From NCBI RefSeq assembly GCF_900101785.1, contig NZ_LT629688.1:496001-560000 (forward strand): 64,000 nucleotides of DNA. Reading direction: 5' to 3'. Source of the DNA: Auraticoccus monumenti (GTDB lineage Bacteria > Actinomycetota > Actinomycetes > Propionibacteriales > Propionibacteriaceae). The position numbers were made by a program, and so were the translations under genes. Shown in pieces: positions 1 through 8,779 of this stretch; position 1 is the stretch's first letter; every line of letters begins with the position of its first letter. The notes below the pieces were generated by a model. The model did no database searches and was not told where the DNA came from. It saw only the letters and a list, made by a program, of their open reading frames with translations.

Positions 1-573
1 TCCACACCTGGCCGCCGGCTCCGCAAGGACGCCGCGGAGAACGCCGAGCGGCTGCTGGCGGCCGCCGTGCGCTCGGGTCTGGCCGAGGGCAGGTTCGTCC
101 CGCTGGAGCAGATCGCCGCCGAGGCGGGGGTGGGGATCGGCACGCTCTACCGCCGCTACCCCAACCGGGAGGCGCTGCTGGAGGCGATGGCCGTCCGCGC
201 CTACCGGCTGATCCTGGCCGAGGCCGAGGACGCGCTGGTCTCCGGCGAGACCGGTCACGACGCCATCAGCCGGTTCCTGCACCAGACCTTCGCCCACCGC
301 GACGAGCTGGCGCTGCCCCTGCACGGCGCGCCGATGACCGAGGGCACCGAGTCCGCGGAGCTGCGGCAGCGGATGAGGGAGACCATGGGCGCGATCGTGG
401 AGCGTGGTCACCAGGACGGTTCGGTCCGCCCGGAGGTGACGGCAGGGACCGTGGTGCGGTTCGGGGCGATGCTCGCGCAGCCGATGTCCAACGTCCCCGG
501 CTGGGCCGAGGCCGCCGCGGAGCAGCGCGCGGTGTTCCTGCGCGGCATCGCCTCCGACCCCGACGGGTCCTAG
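1..573 (+). CDS. TetR-family transcriptional regulator, 5' end cut off by window edge
   Basis: The reading frame is open from base 1, so the true start lies outside the window. The first visible residues form the N-terminal TetR DNA-binding unit: a helix ending LLAAAVRSGL, then IAAEAGVGIGTLYRRYPNREALL, the HTH with the usual G-x-L-Y-R-x-Y-P/F recognition core. The remainder (about 140 residues) is a helical ligand-binding domain with no family signature I can name. Its stop overlaps the stop of the convergent NmrA-like gene by about 4 bp. Many such TetR/NmrA pairs form a redox- or drug-responsive unit, so the neighbour is a plausible target, but no operator is visible here. Confidence 0.88.
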   Translation, partial: STPGRRLRKDAAENAERLLAAAVRSGLAEGRFVPLEQIAAEAGVGIGTLYRRYPNREALLEAMAVRAYRLILAEAEDALVSGETGHDAISRFLHQTFAHRDELALPLHGAPMTEGTESAELRQRMRETMGAIVERGHQDGSVRPEVTAGTVVRFGAMLAQPMSNVPGWAEAAAEQRAVFLRGIASDPDGS

Positions 574-1436
574 GCGGCCGCCCCGGCCCGGGTCACGTCC
601 GCCACCCAGGCGGTGAGGTCCCGCACGTCGGGGACGAGCTGGCGGGTGAGGGCGAAGTCGGCCTGGTAGGCGGGGACGGTGGTGAACCACCGGAACATCG
701 CCATCATGTCCTCGTCGTCACCGAGCACCTCGACCGGCAGGCTCTCGTAGCGCGTCGGGCGTCCCAGCACGGCGCCCACCCTCTCGGCCGCCTGGTCCAT
801 GGTGAGCTCGTCGCCGGCGAGCTCGACGGCCCCGCCGCCGACGGCGGCCCGGTCCAGCAGGGCGCGCGCGGCGGCCGCACCGATGTCGCGGACGGCGACC
901 ATCTGGATGGCCACGTCGCCGGGCACCGGCATCCGCAGCACCAGCTCACCGTGGCCCGCGCCGTCCAGCTGCGGGGCCAGGTTCTCCATGAAGAAGGTCG
1001 GCCGGAGGAGGGTGGTCGGGACGACCTCGGCGAGCCGCTGCTCGACCCGGCGCTTGCTCTCGAAGTGGGGGATCCCGGTCCCCCGCTCCGCCCCTCCGAC
1101 CGAGGAGTACACGACGTGCGGCACGCCGGCGCGAGCGGCGGCGTCGGCGACCCTGATGCCGCGGCGGGCCTCCCCCTCGGTGCCGTCGGGACCCTCGAAC
1201 GTGGTCATCAGGAAGAGCGCGGCGACGTCACGGAGGGGCTGGTCGAGCGACGCGTCGTCCTCCTGGTCGGCGACGACGAGCTCGACGCCGCGGTCGCCGA
1301 GGGATCGGGCGCTGGCGGAGGACGGGTCGCGGACGAAGGCGCGGACCGTCTGCCCCTCGGCGAGCAGGGCGTCCACCACGCTCCCGCCCTGGTGTCCGGT
1401 GGCGCCGATCACGGCGACGGGCTGGGTGTGGGTCAT
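570..1436 (-). CDS. NmrA-family NAD(P)-binding protein (atypical SDR)
   Basis: A 288-residue protein starting with a Rossmann strand and the dinucleotide loop GATGHQGGS at about residues 11-19, followed by the NmrA pattern of D-Q (VADQEDDASL) and FFMENLAP. This family contains redox sensors such as NmrA/HSCARG and NAD(P)H:quinone reductase-like enzymes (QorB); the sequence alone does not decide between them. GGAG lies 5 nt upstream of the ATG, so this gene uses a leader. It is divergent from the FAD oxidase starting at 1507, leaving about 70 bp for both promoters. Confidence 0.85.
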   Translation of the reverse strand: MTHTQPVAVIGATGHQGGSVVDALLAEGQTVRAFVRDPSSASARSLGDRGVELVVADQEDDASLDQPLRDVAALFLMTTFEGPDGTEGEARRGIRVADAAARAGVPHVVYSSVGGAERGTGIPHFESKRRVEQRLAEVVPTTLLRPTFFMENLAPQLDGAGHGELVLRMPVPGDVAIQMVAVRDIGAAAARALLDRAAVGGGAVELAGDELTMDQAAERVGAVLGRPTRYESLPVEVLGDDEDMMAMFRWFTTVPAYQADFALTRQLVPDVRDLTAWVADVTRAGAAA

Positions 1437-1506
1437 GGGATCTCCGATCGAAGTAGGTGTCGGTGTAAGCGGAGGAAATCCTCCACTATTCCCCTATGCT
1501 GGCGGC

Positions 1507-2835
1507 ATGCTCGTCGCACCCGGTTCAGAGCCGTACGCCGCCGCCACCCAGCCCCACAACTCCTCCACCGAGCAGCGACCCGTGCGGGTCGCCGTCGTCT
1601 CCCGCCCCGAGGACCTCGCCCCCGCGCTCGAGGAGGTGGCCCTGCTCGCCCGCTCCTCGGGCACTCGTCTCGAGGTGGTCCCCCAGGCCACCGGCCACGG
1701 AGCCGGCGCACCGGTGGACGAGGGGACGGTCCTGCTCGACACCTCGGGGCTCGACGCCGTCTCGATCGACCCGGAGCGCCGCGTCGCGGTCGTCGGCGCC
1801 GGGGCCACCTGGGCCGCGGTCAACGCCGCCGCCGAGCAGCACGGCCTGCTCGGGCTGGCCGGATCGGCGCCGAGCGTCTCGGTGTCGGGCTACACCTTCG
1901 GCGGGGGCATCGGCTGGCTGGTCCGCCGCGACGGGCTGTCCAGCGGGGCCCTCCGCGCCGTCCACTACGTCGACGCCGCCGGTCGCTCCCGGACCGCGTC
2001 CGACGAGGCCCCCGACGAGCTCGACCGGGAGGCCGTCTGGGCCTTCCGCGGGGCGGGCGGCGTGGGGGTCGCCCACACCCTGGAGCTGGACCTCTTCCCG
2101 GCGCCGGACCTGCACGCCGGGGCGCTGCTGTGGCAGGGCGAGGCGCTGCCGGAGCTGCTCGCCGCCTGGTCCCGGACGATCGGCACCCTGGGCAGCACGG
2201 TCTCCTCCAGCATCGCCGTGCTGCACGTGCCGCCGCTGCCGCCGTTCCCCGCGGAGCTGCACGGGAGGGTGGCGGTCCACCTGGCGATCGCCGACCCCGA
2301 CGGGCCGGGCGCCGCGGCGCCGCTGCTCGACGCGCTGCGCGCGGTGGCGGACCCGGTCTCCGACACCTGGGGCCCGACCGACGCCGCCGGCCTGGCCCGG
2401 ATCCACCTCGACCCCCCGACCGCCACCGCCGCCATCGGGGACGCCCGCTGGCTCGACGCGTCGACCCCCGAGATCGCCGGGGCGCTCCTCGCGACCGCGG
2501 CGTCCGAGGACGCCGCGGTGGTGATGATGGAGATCCGCCACGTCGCCGGTGCACCGACCAGGCGCGCCGGGGCCGTGGTGGCGCCGCCCGGGGACTTCAT
2601 CTACCACGCGGTCGCCCCGCTCACCCTCTTCCCCCGGGACCGCGTCGAGGCGACCTTCGCCCGGGCTCGTGAGGTGTGGTCGGCCGCCGACGCCGGGACG
2701 ACCCCGGGCTCCTGGGTCGAGGGCGCCGCGACCGTGCCCGACGCACTGCCGGCCGACGTCCGGGAGCGGGCGGCGGCGGTCGCCGACGCCGTGGACCCCG
2801 GGGCCCGCCTCAGGCGCTCGCGACTGCTCGGGTGA
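1507..2835 (+). CDS. FAD-binding (PCMH/VAO-type) oxidoreductase
   Basis: 442 residues. The PCMH-type FAD domain occupies about residues 25-205: PQATGHGAGAPVDEG carries the conserved His region where related enzymes bind flavin, and GYTFGGGIGWLVRRDGL is the typical second flavin loop. The C-terminal half resembles the substrate-binding lobe of 6-hydroxynicotine-oxidase/berberine-bridge-like oxidases. The substrate cannot be inferred. ATG 1507 was chosen because TATGCT (1495-1500) lies exactly 6 nt upstream, so transcription could begin at the start codon; an ATG at 1496 is in another frame and a longer in-frame extension has no ribosome site. Confidence 0.85.
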   Translation: MLVAPGSEPYAAATQPHNSSTEQRPVRVAVVSRPEDLAPALEEVALLARSSGTRLEVVPQATGHGAGAPVDEGTVLLDTSGLDAVSIDPERRVAVVGAGATWAAVNAAAEQHGLLGLAGSAPSVSVSGYTFGGGIGWLVRRDGLSSGALRAVHYVDAAGRSRTASDEAPDELDREAVWAFRGAGGVGVAHTLELDLFPAPDLHAGALLWQGEALPELLAAWSRTIGTLGSTVSSSIAVLHVPPLPPFPAELHGRVAVHLAIADPDGPGAAAPLLDALRAVADPVSDTWGPTDAAGLARIHLDPPTATAAIGDARWLDASTPEIAGALLATAASEDAAVVMMEIRHVAGAPTRRAGAVVAPPGDFIYHAVAPLTLFPRDRVEATFARAREVWSAADAGTTPGSWVEGAATVPDALPADVRERAAAVADAVDPGARLRRSRLLG

Positions 2836-2855
2836 CCCTCCGGGACCTGCCGGCG

Positions 2856-3389
2856 TCAGGCGTCGTCCACTGCGGGACGCCGCCGCGCCGCACCCTTGCG
2901 TCGCGACCTGGCCGAGCGTGGCGGGACGGCACGCATGTGGTCACGGACCACACCGAGCACGCGGTCGAGGGTCCGGACGTCCGCACCCGACAGCGGCTCC
3001 AGGAAGAGCTCCCGCAGGACCTCGATGTGACCCGGGAAAACCCGGGCGAGCACGTCCCGGCCCGCCTCGGTGACCGTCACCGTCACCCCGCGGTCGTCCT
3101 CGGCGGAGGGAGCGCGGGCGACCAGTCCGGCCTGCTCCAGGAGGCCGACCTGGTAGGTCAGCCCGCTGCGGCTGTAGACCACCCCGTCGGCCAGCTCGGT
3201 CATGCGCCGGCTGCCGTCCGCGGCGTCGCCGAGGGTGGCCAGGAGCTGGAACTGGACGTAGCTGAGGTCACCGGCCTCGCGCAGCTGCTGCTCGATCGTG
3301 TGCCGCAGCAGGCTGCTCACCTCGATCAGCGCGAAGTACGCGCTCAGCTCGGCGGGTTCGAGCGGCGGGGGCTGGTCCGGTGGGGTCAT
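2856..3389 (-). CDS. MarR-family transcriptional regulator
   Basis: 177 residues. The winged-helix MarR domain spans about residues 20-140: YVQFQLLATLGDAADGSRRM, the recognition helix region VVYSRSGLTYQVGLLEQAGLV and a wing with the conserved DDRG. The tail is Arg-rich. The ATG at 3389 was preferred over a GTG/ATG 23 codons upstream because TACGAT lies 6 nt before it on this strand and the upstream extension would run through the operators. The divergent oxidoreductase at 3485 is the likely target: two near-identical inverted repeats sit between them (3404-3421, 3440-3457). Confidence 0.9.
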   Translation of the reverse strand: MTPPDQPPPLEPAELSAYFALIEVSSLLRHTIEQQLREAGDLSYVQFQLLATLGDAADGSRRMTELADGVVYSRSGLTYQVGLLEQAGLVARAPSAEDDRGVTVTVTEAGRDVLARVFPGHIEVLRELFLEPLSGADVRTLDRVLGVVRDHMRAVPPRSARSRRKGAARRRPAVDDA

Positions 3390-3403
3390 TCCGCCATCGT
3401 ACT

Positions 3404-3457
3404 TGTTTCGACTTCGAAGCAGTGCTACGTTGCAGATGTTGCTTCGAACTCGAAGCA
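3404..3457. promoter_or_regulatory. Double MarR operator between marR-like gene and oxidoreductase
   Basis: Two 18-bp inverted repeats. The downstream one (3440-3457) is perfect, TGCTTCGA-AC-TCGAAGCA; the upstream one (3404-3421) is TGTTTCGA-CT-TCGAAGCA with one mismatch. Their centres are 36 bp apart. For the rightward gene TTGTTT (3403-3408), 17 bp, TACGTT (3426-3431) makes a good -35/-10 pair, so the upstream site covers its -35 and spacer while the downstream site covers the start region. Binding by the adjacent MarR protein would repress the oxidoreductase and could also feed back on the regulator. Confidence 0.8.
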
Positions 3458-3484
3458 CTTGGTTCCCAGAGAGAGAAGATCGAC

Positions 3485-4429
3485 ATGAAGGCAGTGCGCT
3501 TCCACGAGTACGGCGACGCCGGGGTCCTCCGCGCCGAGGACGTGCCGGTGCCCGTCCCCGCCGCGGGTGAGGTCCGGATCCGCGTCGCGTCCACGTCGTT
3601 CAACGGCGTCGACGCCGGCATCCGCGGCGGCGGGCTCCAGGGCCCGTTCCCGGTCGCCCTCCCGCACACCCCCGGCATCGACGTGGCCGGGACGGTCGAC
3701 GCGCTCGGTCAGGGCGTCGACTCCGTGGCGGTCGGCGACGCGGTCATCGGGTTCCTCCCGATGGTGGGCGACGGCGCCGCGGCGGAGTACGCCATCGCGA
3801 CCGCCGACATCCTGACCGCGGCCCCCTCCAGCGTCCCGCTCGCCGACGCGGCGGCCCTGCCGGTGGTCGGTCTGACCGCGTACCAGGCGCTGTTCGAGCT
3901 CGGCGGGCTCACCGCCGGGCAGCGGCTGCTGGTCAACGGCGCCGGTGGCGCGGTCGGTGGCTACGCGGTGCAGCTGGCCAAGAACGCCGGGGCCCACGTC
4001 ATCGCCACGGCGAGCCCGCGCAGCGCGGACCGGGTCCGCGCCGCGGGGGCGGACGAGGTCCTCGACCACACCACGACCGACGTGGTCGCGGCGGTGGCGG
4101 ACCCGGTCGACGTGCTGCTCAACCTGGCCCCGGTCGAGCCCTCCGAGCTCGTCCGGCAGGCCGGCCTGGTGCGGTCCGGCGGGGTCGTGGTCAACACCAC
4201 GGTGTGGATGCAGGCCCCGAGCGACGAGGCCCGTGACGTCCGCGGGCTGAACGTCTTCGTCCGCAGCGACGCCGAGCAGCTCGCCGGGCTGGTCTCAGCG
4301 GTCGACCGGGGCGAGCTCAACATCGACGTCAGCCGCCGGATCCGGCTCGAGGAGCTGCCGGCCTTCCACGCCGAGCTCGACGTCACGCCGGTCTCGGGCA
4401 AGGTCGTCGTCCTCGTCGCGACCGACTGA
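3485..4429 (+). CDS. NADP-dependent zinc-free alcohol dehydrogenase/quinone oxidoreductase-like protein
   Basis: 314 residues of the medium-chain dehydrogenase superfamily. The GroES-like domain starts MKAVRFHEYGDAGVL, PHTPGIDVAGTVDALG is the conserved nucleotide-proximal loop, and VNGAGGAVGGYAVQLAK near residue 149 is the Rossmann dinucleotide loop. The zinc-ligand Cys residues of true alcohol dehydrogenases are missing, which places it with quinone oxidoreductase/enoyl-reductase-like enzymes using NADPH. ATG 3485 follows a purine run GAGAGAAG. It is the likely target of the divergent MarR protein, fitting a response to electrophiles, quinones or phenolic compounds (inference). Confidence 0.88.
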   Translation: MKAVRFHEYGDAGVLRAEDVPVPVPAAGEVRIRVASTSFNGVDAGIRGGGLQGPFPVALPHTPGIDVAGTVDALGQGVDSVAVGDAVIGFLPMVGDGAAAEYAIATADILTAAPSSVPLADAAALPVVGLTAYQALFELGGLTAGQRLLVNGAGGAVGGYAVQLAKNAGAHVIATASPRSADRVRAAGADEVLDHTTTDVVAAVADPVDVLLNLAPVEPSELVRQAGLVRSGGVVVNTTVWMQAPSDEARDVRGLNVFVRSDAEQLAGLVSAVDRGELNIDVSRRIRLEELPAFHAELDVTPVSGKVVVLVATD

Positions 4430-4432
4430 GAG

Positions 4433-4471
4433 CCGACCGGCGACCGGGTCCAGCACCCGGGTCGGCGTCGG
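4433..4471. terminator. GC-rich hairpin between convergent genes
   Basis: A hairpin of about 17-bp imperfect arms (CCGACCGGCGACCGGGT pairing with ACCCGGGTCGGCGTCGG) around a 5-base loop, just after the stop at 4429 and before the convergent stop at 4479. There is no T-tract, so it would be an actinobacterial U-less terminator serving both strands. Confidence 0.5.
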
Positions 4472-4478
4472 GCCGCGG

Positions 4479-5627
4479 TCAGCGCGGGTGCTGGTAGGCG
4501 GTGGTCGACGTCTCGGCGTCCAGGAACGAGCGGGTCCGTGCGAGGTTGGCACGGACCGCAGCCGCCCAGGACCCGGGACGTCGTCGACGCCACCTCCGGT
4601 GCCGGCGCAGCACGGTCACGACCGGGGTCAGCAGCGCTGCGGCCAGGGGCGCCCTGGGCACGCCGAGCCCGTCGGCCAGCCGGTGGCCGTGGACGCGGCG
4701 CACGACGGCGGCCAGGACCGGGCTCCCGACCCACCGCGGCAACCGGGTCGTCCGGCGCAGCTCGGCGGCGACGGCGGTCAGGCTCGCGGCGGTGAGGGTG
4801 GCCGAGGCGGCCGCGGGTGCCTCGGTCCCGCGCGCGACCAGGGCGTCGAGACGGCGGGCGGAGTCGTGGTCGGTCACGTCGGCCAGCAGCCGGTGGTCCA
4901 CCCCCAGCAGCCGGCCCAGGCAGCGCCAGTAGCGGTAGAGGGACGCCTGCTCGGCGGGGTCGAGGTCGAAGCCCAGCTGCGCCTCCGCCGTCATGACCGT
5001 GAGGGTGAAGTCGAGCCAGGTCCGGGCCAGCTCGAGCTGGTTCAGGGGCGCGGGCCCGTCCTGGTGGCGCAGCGGGTCGCGCCGGAGGGAGGCCCGGACG
5101 CGGGCGTGCAGCAGCCGGACCTGCAGCGTGGCCACGTACCCCGGGGCGCCGCGCCGCAACGACCCGGGGAGGGTCGCGGTCCCCAGCCACCGCCCCGTCT
5201 CCACGATCCTGCGGTGGGCGTCGGCGACGAGGTCGCCGGTGCCGACGAGCACCCCGGCGATGCTCGGCGAGGAGTAGACCCGGACCAGAGCACCGGCGCT
5301 CAGGGAGATGACGTGCACCTCGGTCGGGGTGGTGAAGGTGGGCAGCGGACCCTCGGCCAGCAGCCGTGCGCCCGCCGCGTCGACCACCGCCTCGGCCTCG
5401 GCCAGGAACGACCCCAGCGCGGGCGGGACCGACCCGGGTGCGGGAGGATCCGCGGACAGCGAAGCCACCCCTGCCCGCAGTCCCTGCTCGAGCCAGCGAC
5501 GGGCGCCGGGGCCCAGCGCGGCCTGCTCGGCCACCAGGTCGTCGGCCAGCGGGTCGCCCGTGGCCAGGGCCCACGCCAGGAGCGCGCCGTCGTCCCCCGC
5601 GGTCGGCTCCTCAGCCACCAGCGCCAC
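4479..5627 (-). CDS. Oxygenase MpaB / latex-clearing-protein-like (DUF2236) family protein
   Basis: 382 residues, mostly helical. Central motifs GALVRVYSSPSIAGVLVGTG and QVRLLHARVRASL (the His equivalent to the haem ligand of Lcp rubber oxygenase lies in the latter) match the DUF2236 fold used by MpaB and Lcp, b-type haem oxygenases. No signal peptide is visible, unlike secreted Lcp. The start overlaps the 3' end of the rhamnose mutarotase by 17 bp, so the two are probably cotranscribed with the mutarotase first. The substrate is unknown. Confidence 0.75.
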   Translation of the reverse strand: MALVAEEPTAGDDGALLAWALATGDPLADDLVAEQAALGPGARRWLEQGLRAGVASLSADPPAPGSVPPALGSFLAEAEAVVDAAGARLLAEGPLPTFTTPTEVHVISLSAGALVRVYSSPSIAGVLVGTGDLVADAHRRIVETGRWLGTATLPGSLRRGAPGYVATLQVRLLHARVRASLRRDPLRHQDGPAPLNQLELARTWLDFTLTVMTAEAQLGFDLDPAEQASLYRYWRCLGRLLGVDHRLLADVTDHDSARRLDALVARGTEAPAAASATLTAASLTAVAAELRRTTRLPRWVGSPVLAAVVRRVHGHRLADGLGVPRAPLAAALLTPVVTVLRRHRRWRRRRPGSWAAAVRANLARTRSFLDAETSTTAYQHPR

Positions 5628-5976
5628 CGCGGTGCCGCTGGAGCTGGTCGGCGAGGTTGAAGACCTCCTCCAGCTCCAGGAAGCCGGTGTCGGGAGCGCC
5701 GTCCAGGTCGACGAAGAACTGCCCCATCTCGGCCTGCCAGCGGGTGTTGACGTCGGTGGTGGCCATGGCCGCCTGGGCCCGCTCGAGCGAGTCGGTCTCG
5801 AAGTAGCCGATCAGCAGGCCGTCGGGGCGCAGGAACAGCGAGTAGTTGTGCCAGCCGGCGGCGTCCAGCGCCTCGGCCATCTCGGCCCAGATCGGGTCGT
5901 GACGACGCTTGTACTCCTCGATCCGGTCCGGCTCGACCTGCAGCTGGAAGCACACGCGGCGGACGTCCTGGGGCAT
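5611..5976 (-). CDS. rhaM: L-rhamnose mutarotase
   Basis: 121 residues with the RhaM pattern: VCFQLQVEPDRIEEYKRRHDPIWAEM (the active-site His is in RRHDPIW), AGWHNYSLFLRPDGLLIGYFE and a C-terminal FFVDLDG. The enzyme interconverts alpha and beta anomers of L-rhamnose before isomerisation. ATG 5976 was chosen over the GTG three codons upstream because GAGGAG sits 8 nt before the ATG and directly abuts the GTG. The usual rhaA/rhaB/rhaD genes are absent from the window, so it may serve another pathway or act in trans. Confidence 0.9.
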   Translation of the reverse strand: MPQDVRRVCFQLQVEPDRIEEYKRRHDPIWAEMAEALDAAGWHNYSLFLRPDGLLIGYFETDSLERAQAAMATTDVNTRWQAEMGQFFVDLDGAPDTGFLELEEVFNLADQLQRHRGGAGG

Positions 5977-6205
5977 GGCTGGCACTCCTCGGCTCGGCTG
6001 GGCCGGCCCCTCGACCGCCCCCGGAGAGCCTACCGACGGGCGGCCGGGGTGGCGGCGGGCCAGCCGGATCGCCGGCGCCGGACCGGACCGGCCACCAGGG
6101 ACGGCGGCGGGCGGGCGGGATCGCTGACGGAATTTGAGGGTCAGTCATGGCCGGCAGGCAGCAGAGCCCCCGCCACGCCTGGGTCACGGGTCCGCACGAG
6201 GACGA

Positions 6206-6226
6206 GTGACGGCCGAAATCCGTCAC
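6206..6226. promoter_or_regulatory. Inverted repeat, possible operator upstream of rhaM
   Basis: GTGACGG-CCGAAAT-CCGTCAC is a perfect 7-7-7 inverted repeat. A degenerate relative, TGACGGAATTTGAGGGTCA, occurs at 6125-6143. Both lie upstream of the leftward rhaM/oxygenase pair. No regulator gene is adjacent. Confidence 0.4.
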
Positions 6227-6353
6227 GGCCGTCCACCGCCGGGCAGCCTCGAGGTGGTGCCCGGCCGGCACCACGACGGCCCGAGGACGGTCACCGGCCC
6301 GTCGACCGGGCGACGGGCGACGGGCGTCGCCCGGCCGCGGGCTGACCCGTTTC

Positions 6354-6397
6354 CCGGCGTCAGGTGTGCACCGACATCGGTGCGGGATCGACGCCGC
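6354..6397. repeat. Dispersed hairpin family 1, copy 1
   Basis: A 44-bp palindrome: CCGGCGTC, 6 nt, GCACCGA at the left and the complementary TCGGTGC, 6 nt, GACGCCGG at the right. It shares both outer and inner arms with hairpins at 10079-10124 and 62307-62352, while the bases between the arms differ. Confidence 0.65.
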
Positions 6398-6539
6398 CGG
6401 CCCGGGATCCGCCCGCCTCGTCCGAGCGACGCCGGTACCCGCCGCGCGCGATGGGGGCCGCCGGATGCTGGCCTGGTGCCGCCCGACGGGGTCCGCGTTC
6501 GCCGGCAGCCCGCGCGTCTCGTCCCGCTAGGCTCCCGGC

Positions 6540-6980
6540 GTGCGGATCGAGCGCGACGACCTGTCCCGGGCGGCGGTGCACGCGCTGCTCGAGGAGCACC
6601 TGGCCGACATGCACGCCACCTCACCGCCGGAGAGCGTCCACGCCCTCGACCTCAGCGGTCTGACCTCCCCGGGGACGACCGTCTGGACCGCCTGGGAGGA
6701 CGACGTCCTGCTGGGTTGTGCCGCCCTCAAGGAGCTGTCACCGGACTCCGGTGAGGTGAAGTCGATGCGCACCTCGGCGGCTGCCCGGCGACGCGGTGTG
6801 GCCGCGGCCCTGCTGACCCACCTGGTGGATCGGGCCCGGGAGCGCGGCTGGCGCTCGTTGTGGCTGGAGACCGGCAGCCAGGACTTCTTCGCCCCCGCCC
6901 GTGCCCTCTACGCGCGCCACGGGTTCGTCGGGTGCCCGCCGTTCGGCGACTACCGACCCGACCCCACAGCGTCTTCATGA
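6540..6980 (+). CDS. GNAT-family N-acetyltransferase
   Basis: 146 residues with the acetyl-CoA loop RTSAAARRRGVAAALLTHLVDRAR (R-R-G-V-A at about residues 84-88), the preceding strand GEVKSMR, and a C-terminal ETGSQDFFAPARALYARHGFV typical of small-molecule GNATs. The substrate is not identifiable. GTG 6540 is supported by TAGGCT (6528-6533) exactly 6 nt upstream. Confidence 0.88.
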   Translation: MRIERDDLSRAAVHALLEEHLADMHATSPPESVHALDLSGLTSPGTTVWTAWEDDVLLGCAALKELSPDSGEVKSMRTSAAARRRGVAAALLTHLVDRARERGWRSLWLETGSQDFFAPARALYARHGFVGCPPFGDYRPDPTASS

Positions 6981-7044
6981 CCCGCACCCTCGACTGACCC
7001 GCGGCAGCCCGGCTCGTCGGGAGCCGCCGCTGCCCGCCGCGACA

Positions 7045-7056
7045 CCCCTCGAGGGG
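7045..7056. terminator. Palindrome between convergent genes
   Basis: CCCCTCGAGGGG is a perfect 12-bp palindrome in the 103-bp gap between the GNAT and the convergent hydrolase. It is a plausible bidirectional terminator without T-tract. Confidence 0.4.
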
Positions 7057-7083
7057 CGCCGCGACGGGTGACGGAGGATCTCG

Positions 7084-8043
<960 letters not shown>

Positions 8044-8065
8044 ATGACGGTGGGGAGCACCAGGG

Positions 8066-8659
8066 GTGAACACGCAGCGCACAGCCGCCACCGGGTCCGA
8101 CCTGCGCGACCAGGTGGTCCGCGCCGCCGACGCGCTCTTCTACGAGCGCGGCATCCAGTCCGTCGGCATGGACGCGGTCCGCGACGCGTCCGGCGTCTCG
8201 CTCAAGAGGCTCTACGCCCTGGTCGGCTCCAAGGACGAGCTCGTCGTGGCGGTGCTGAGGCTGCGCCAGCAGTCCCTGCGCGACGGTCTCACCACGAGCC
8301 GGGACCAGGCGCAGGACGCCCGCGGGCGGGCCCTGTCGATCTTCGACTTCCTCGACGCCTGGTTCTGCGAGCCGGGCTTCCGCGGGTGCGGCTTCATCAA
8401 CGCCTTCGGTGAGCTGGGGCCTCGGTCCGAGGAGGTCTCGGCCGTCGTCCGGGAGACCAAGGCCGCGTTCCGCGAGTACGTGGAGGAGCTGGTGCGCGCC
8501 GCCGGCGGGTCCCCGGCGGTGGCGCTGCAGATCGTGCTGCTCGCCGAGGGGGCGCAGACCACGGCGGCCATCTCCGGCGACGCCACCATCGCCGCCCGGG
8601 CGAAGGCCGCCGCCGCCGCCCTGCTCGACGCCGACGTCGCCTCGTCCCCGGGTCAGTGA
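8066..8659 (+). CDS. TetR-family transcriptional regulator
   Basis: 197 residues. N-terminal HTH: ALFYERGIQSVGMDAVRDASGVSLKRLYALVGSKDELV, with the recognition helix GVSLKRLYALV. The C-terminal part (CGFINAFGELG, AEGAQTTAAISG) resembles the YxaF/LmrA-like TetR C-terminal domain. GTG 8066 is preceded by GGGGAG at suitable distance. The three palindromes just upstream are its likely autoregulatory and target sites. Confidence 0.9.
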   Translation: MNTQRTAATGSDLRDQVVRAADALFYERGIQSVGMDAVRDASGVSLKRLYALVGSKDELVVAVLRLRQQSLRDGLTTSRDQAQDARGRALSIFDFLDAWFCEPGFRGCGFINAFGELGPRSEEVSAVVRETKAAFREYVEELVRAAGGSPAVALQIVLLAEGAQTTAAISGDATIAARAKAAAAALLDADVASSPGQ

Positions 8660-8717
8660 GCCGGCTGAACGGCTGACCGCCCGTGGGTGCCCACCGCCTC
8701 CCGTCAGGGCTGCTCAG

Positions 8718-8732
8718 GGCAGATCTGCTGCC
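8718..8732. promoter_or_regulatory. Inverted repeat upstream of the clpP pair
   Basis: GGCAG-ATCTG-CTGCC, containing the perfect palindrome GCAGATCTGC, lies about 48 bp before the first clpP start. A CTGCC/GGCAG arm is also part of the operator described for Streptomyces PopR, though the order of the half-sites differs, so assignment to the nearby Xre regulator is only a suggestion. Confidence 0.4.
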
Positions 8733-8779
8733 AGCAGCACACCCTGGTCCGGGCCCGGGGCGGCGGGGAGGGTGGCGAC

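Larger units (their letters stand above)
5977..6539. other. 563-bp intergenic region with palindromes, no credible gene
   Basis: Open frames here lack family resemblance and ribosome sites. The region holds two similar 19-bp palindromic sequences beginning TGACGG at 6125-6143 and 6207-6225 (the second is GTGACGG-N7-CCGTCAC when extended to 6206-6226), possible operators for the leftward rhaM operon, and a 44-bp hairpin at 6354-6397. Confidence 0.6.

Noticed and set aside
799-1506. Long in-frame extension of the FAD oxidase upstream of 1507
   Set aside because: It is antisense to the NmrA gene, lacks a ribosome site, and the predicted leaderless start at 1507 fits the domain boundary.
1525-2607. 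360-codon open frame opposite the FAD oxidase
   Set aside because: Typical high-GC antisense shadow: low-complexity Gly/Arg/Val composition, no domain, and the plus-strand protein is clearly real.
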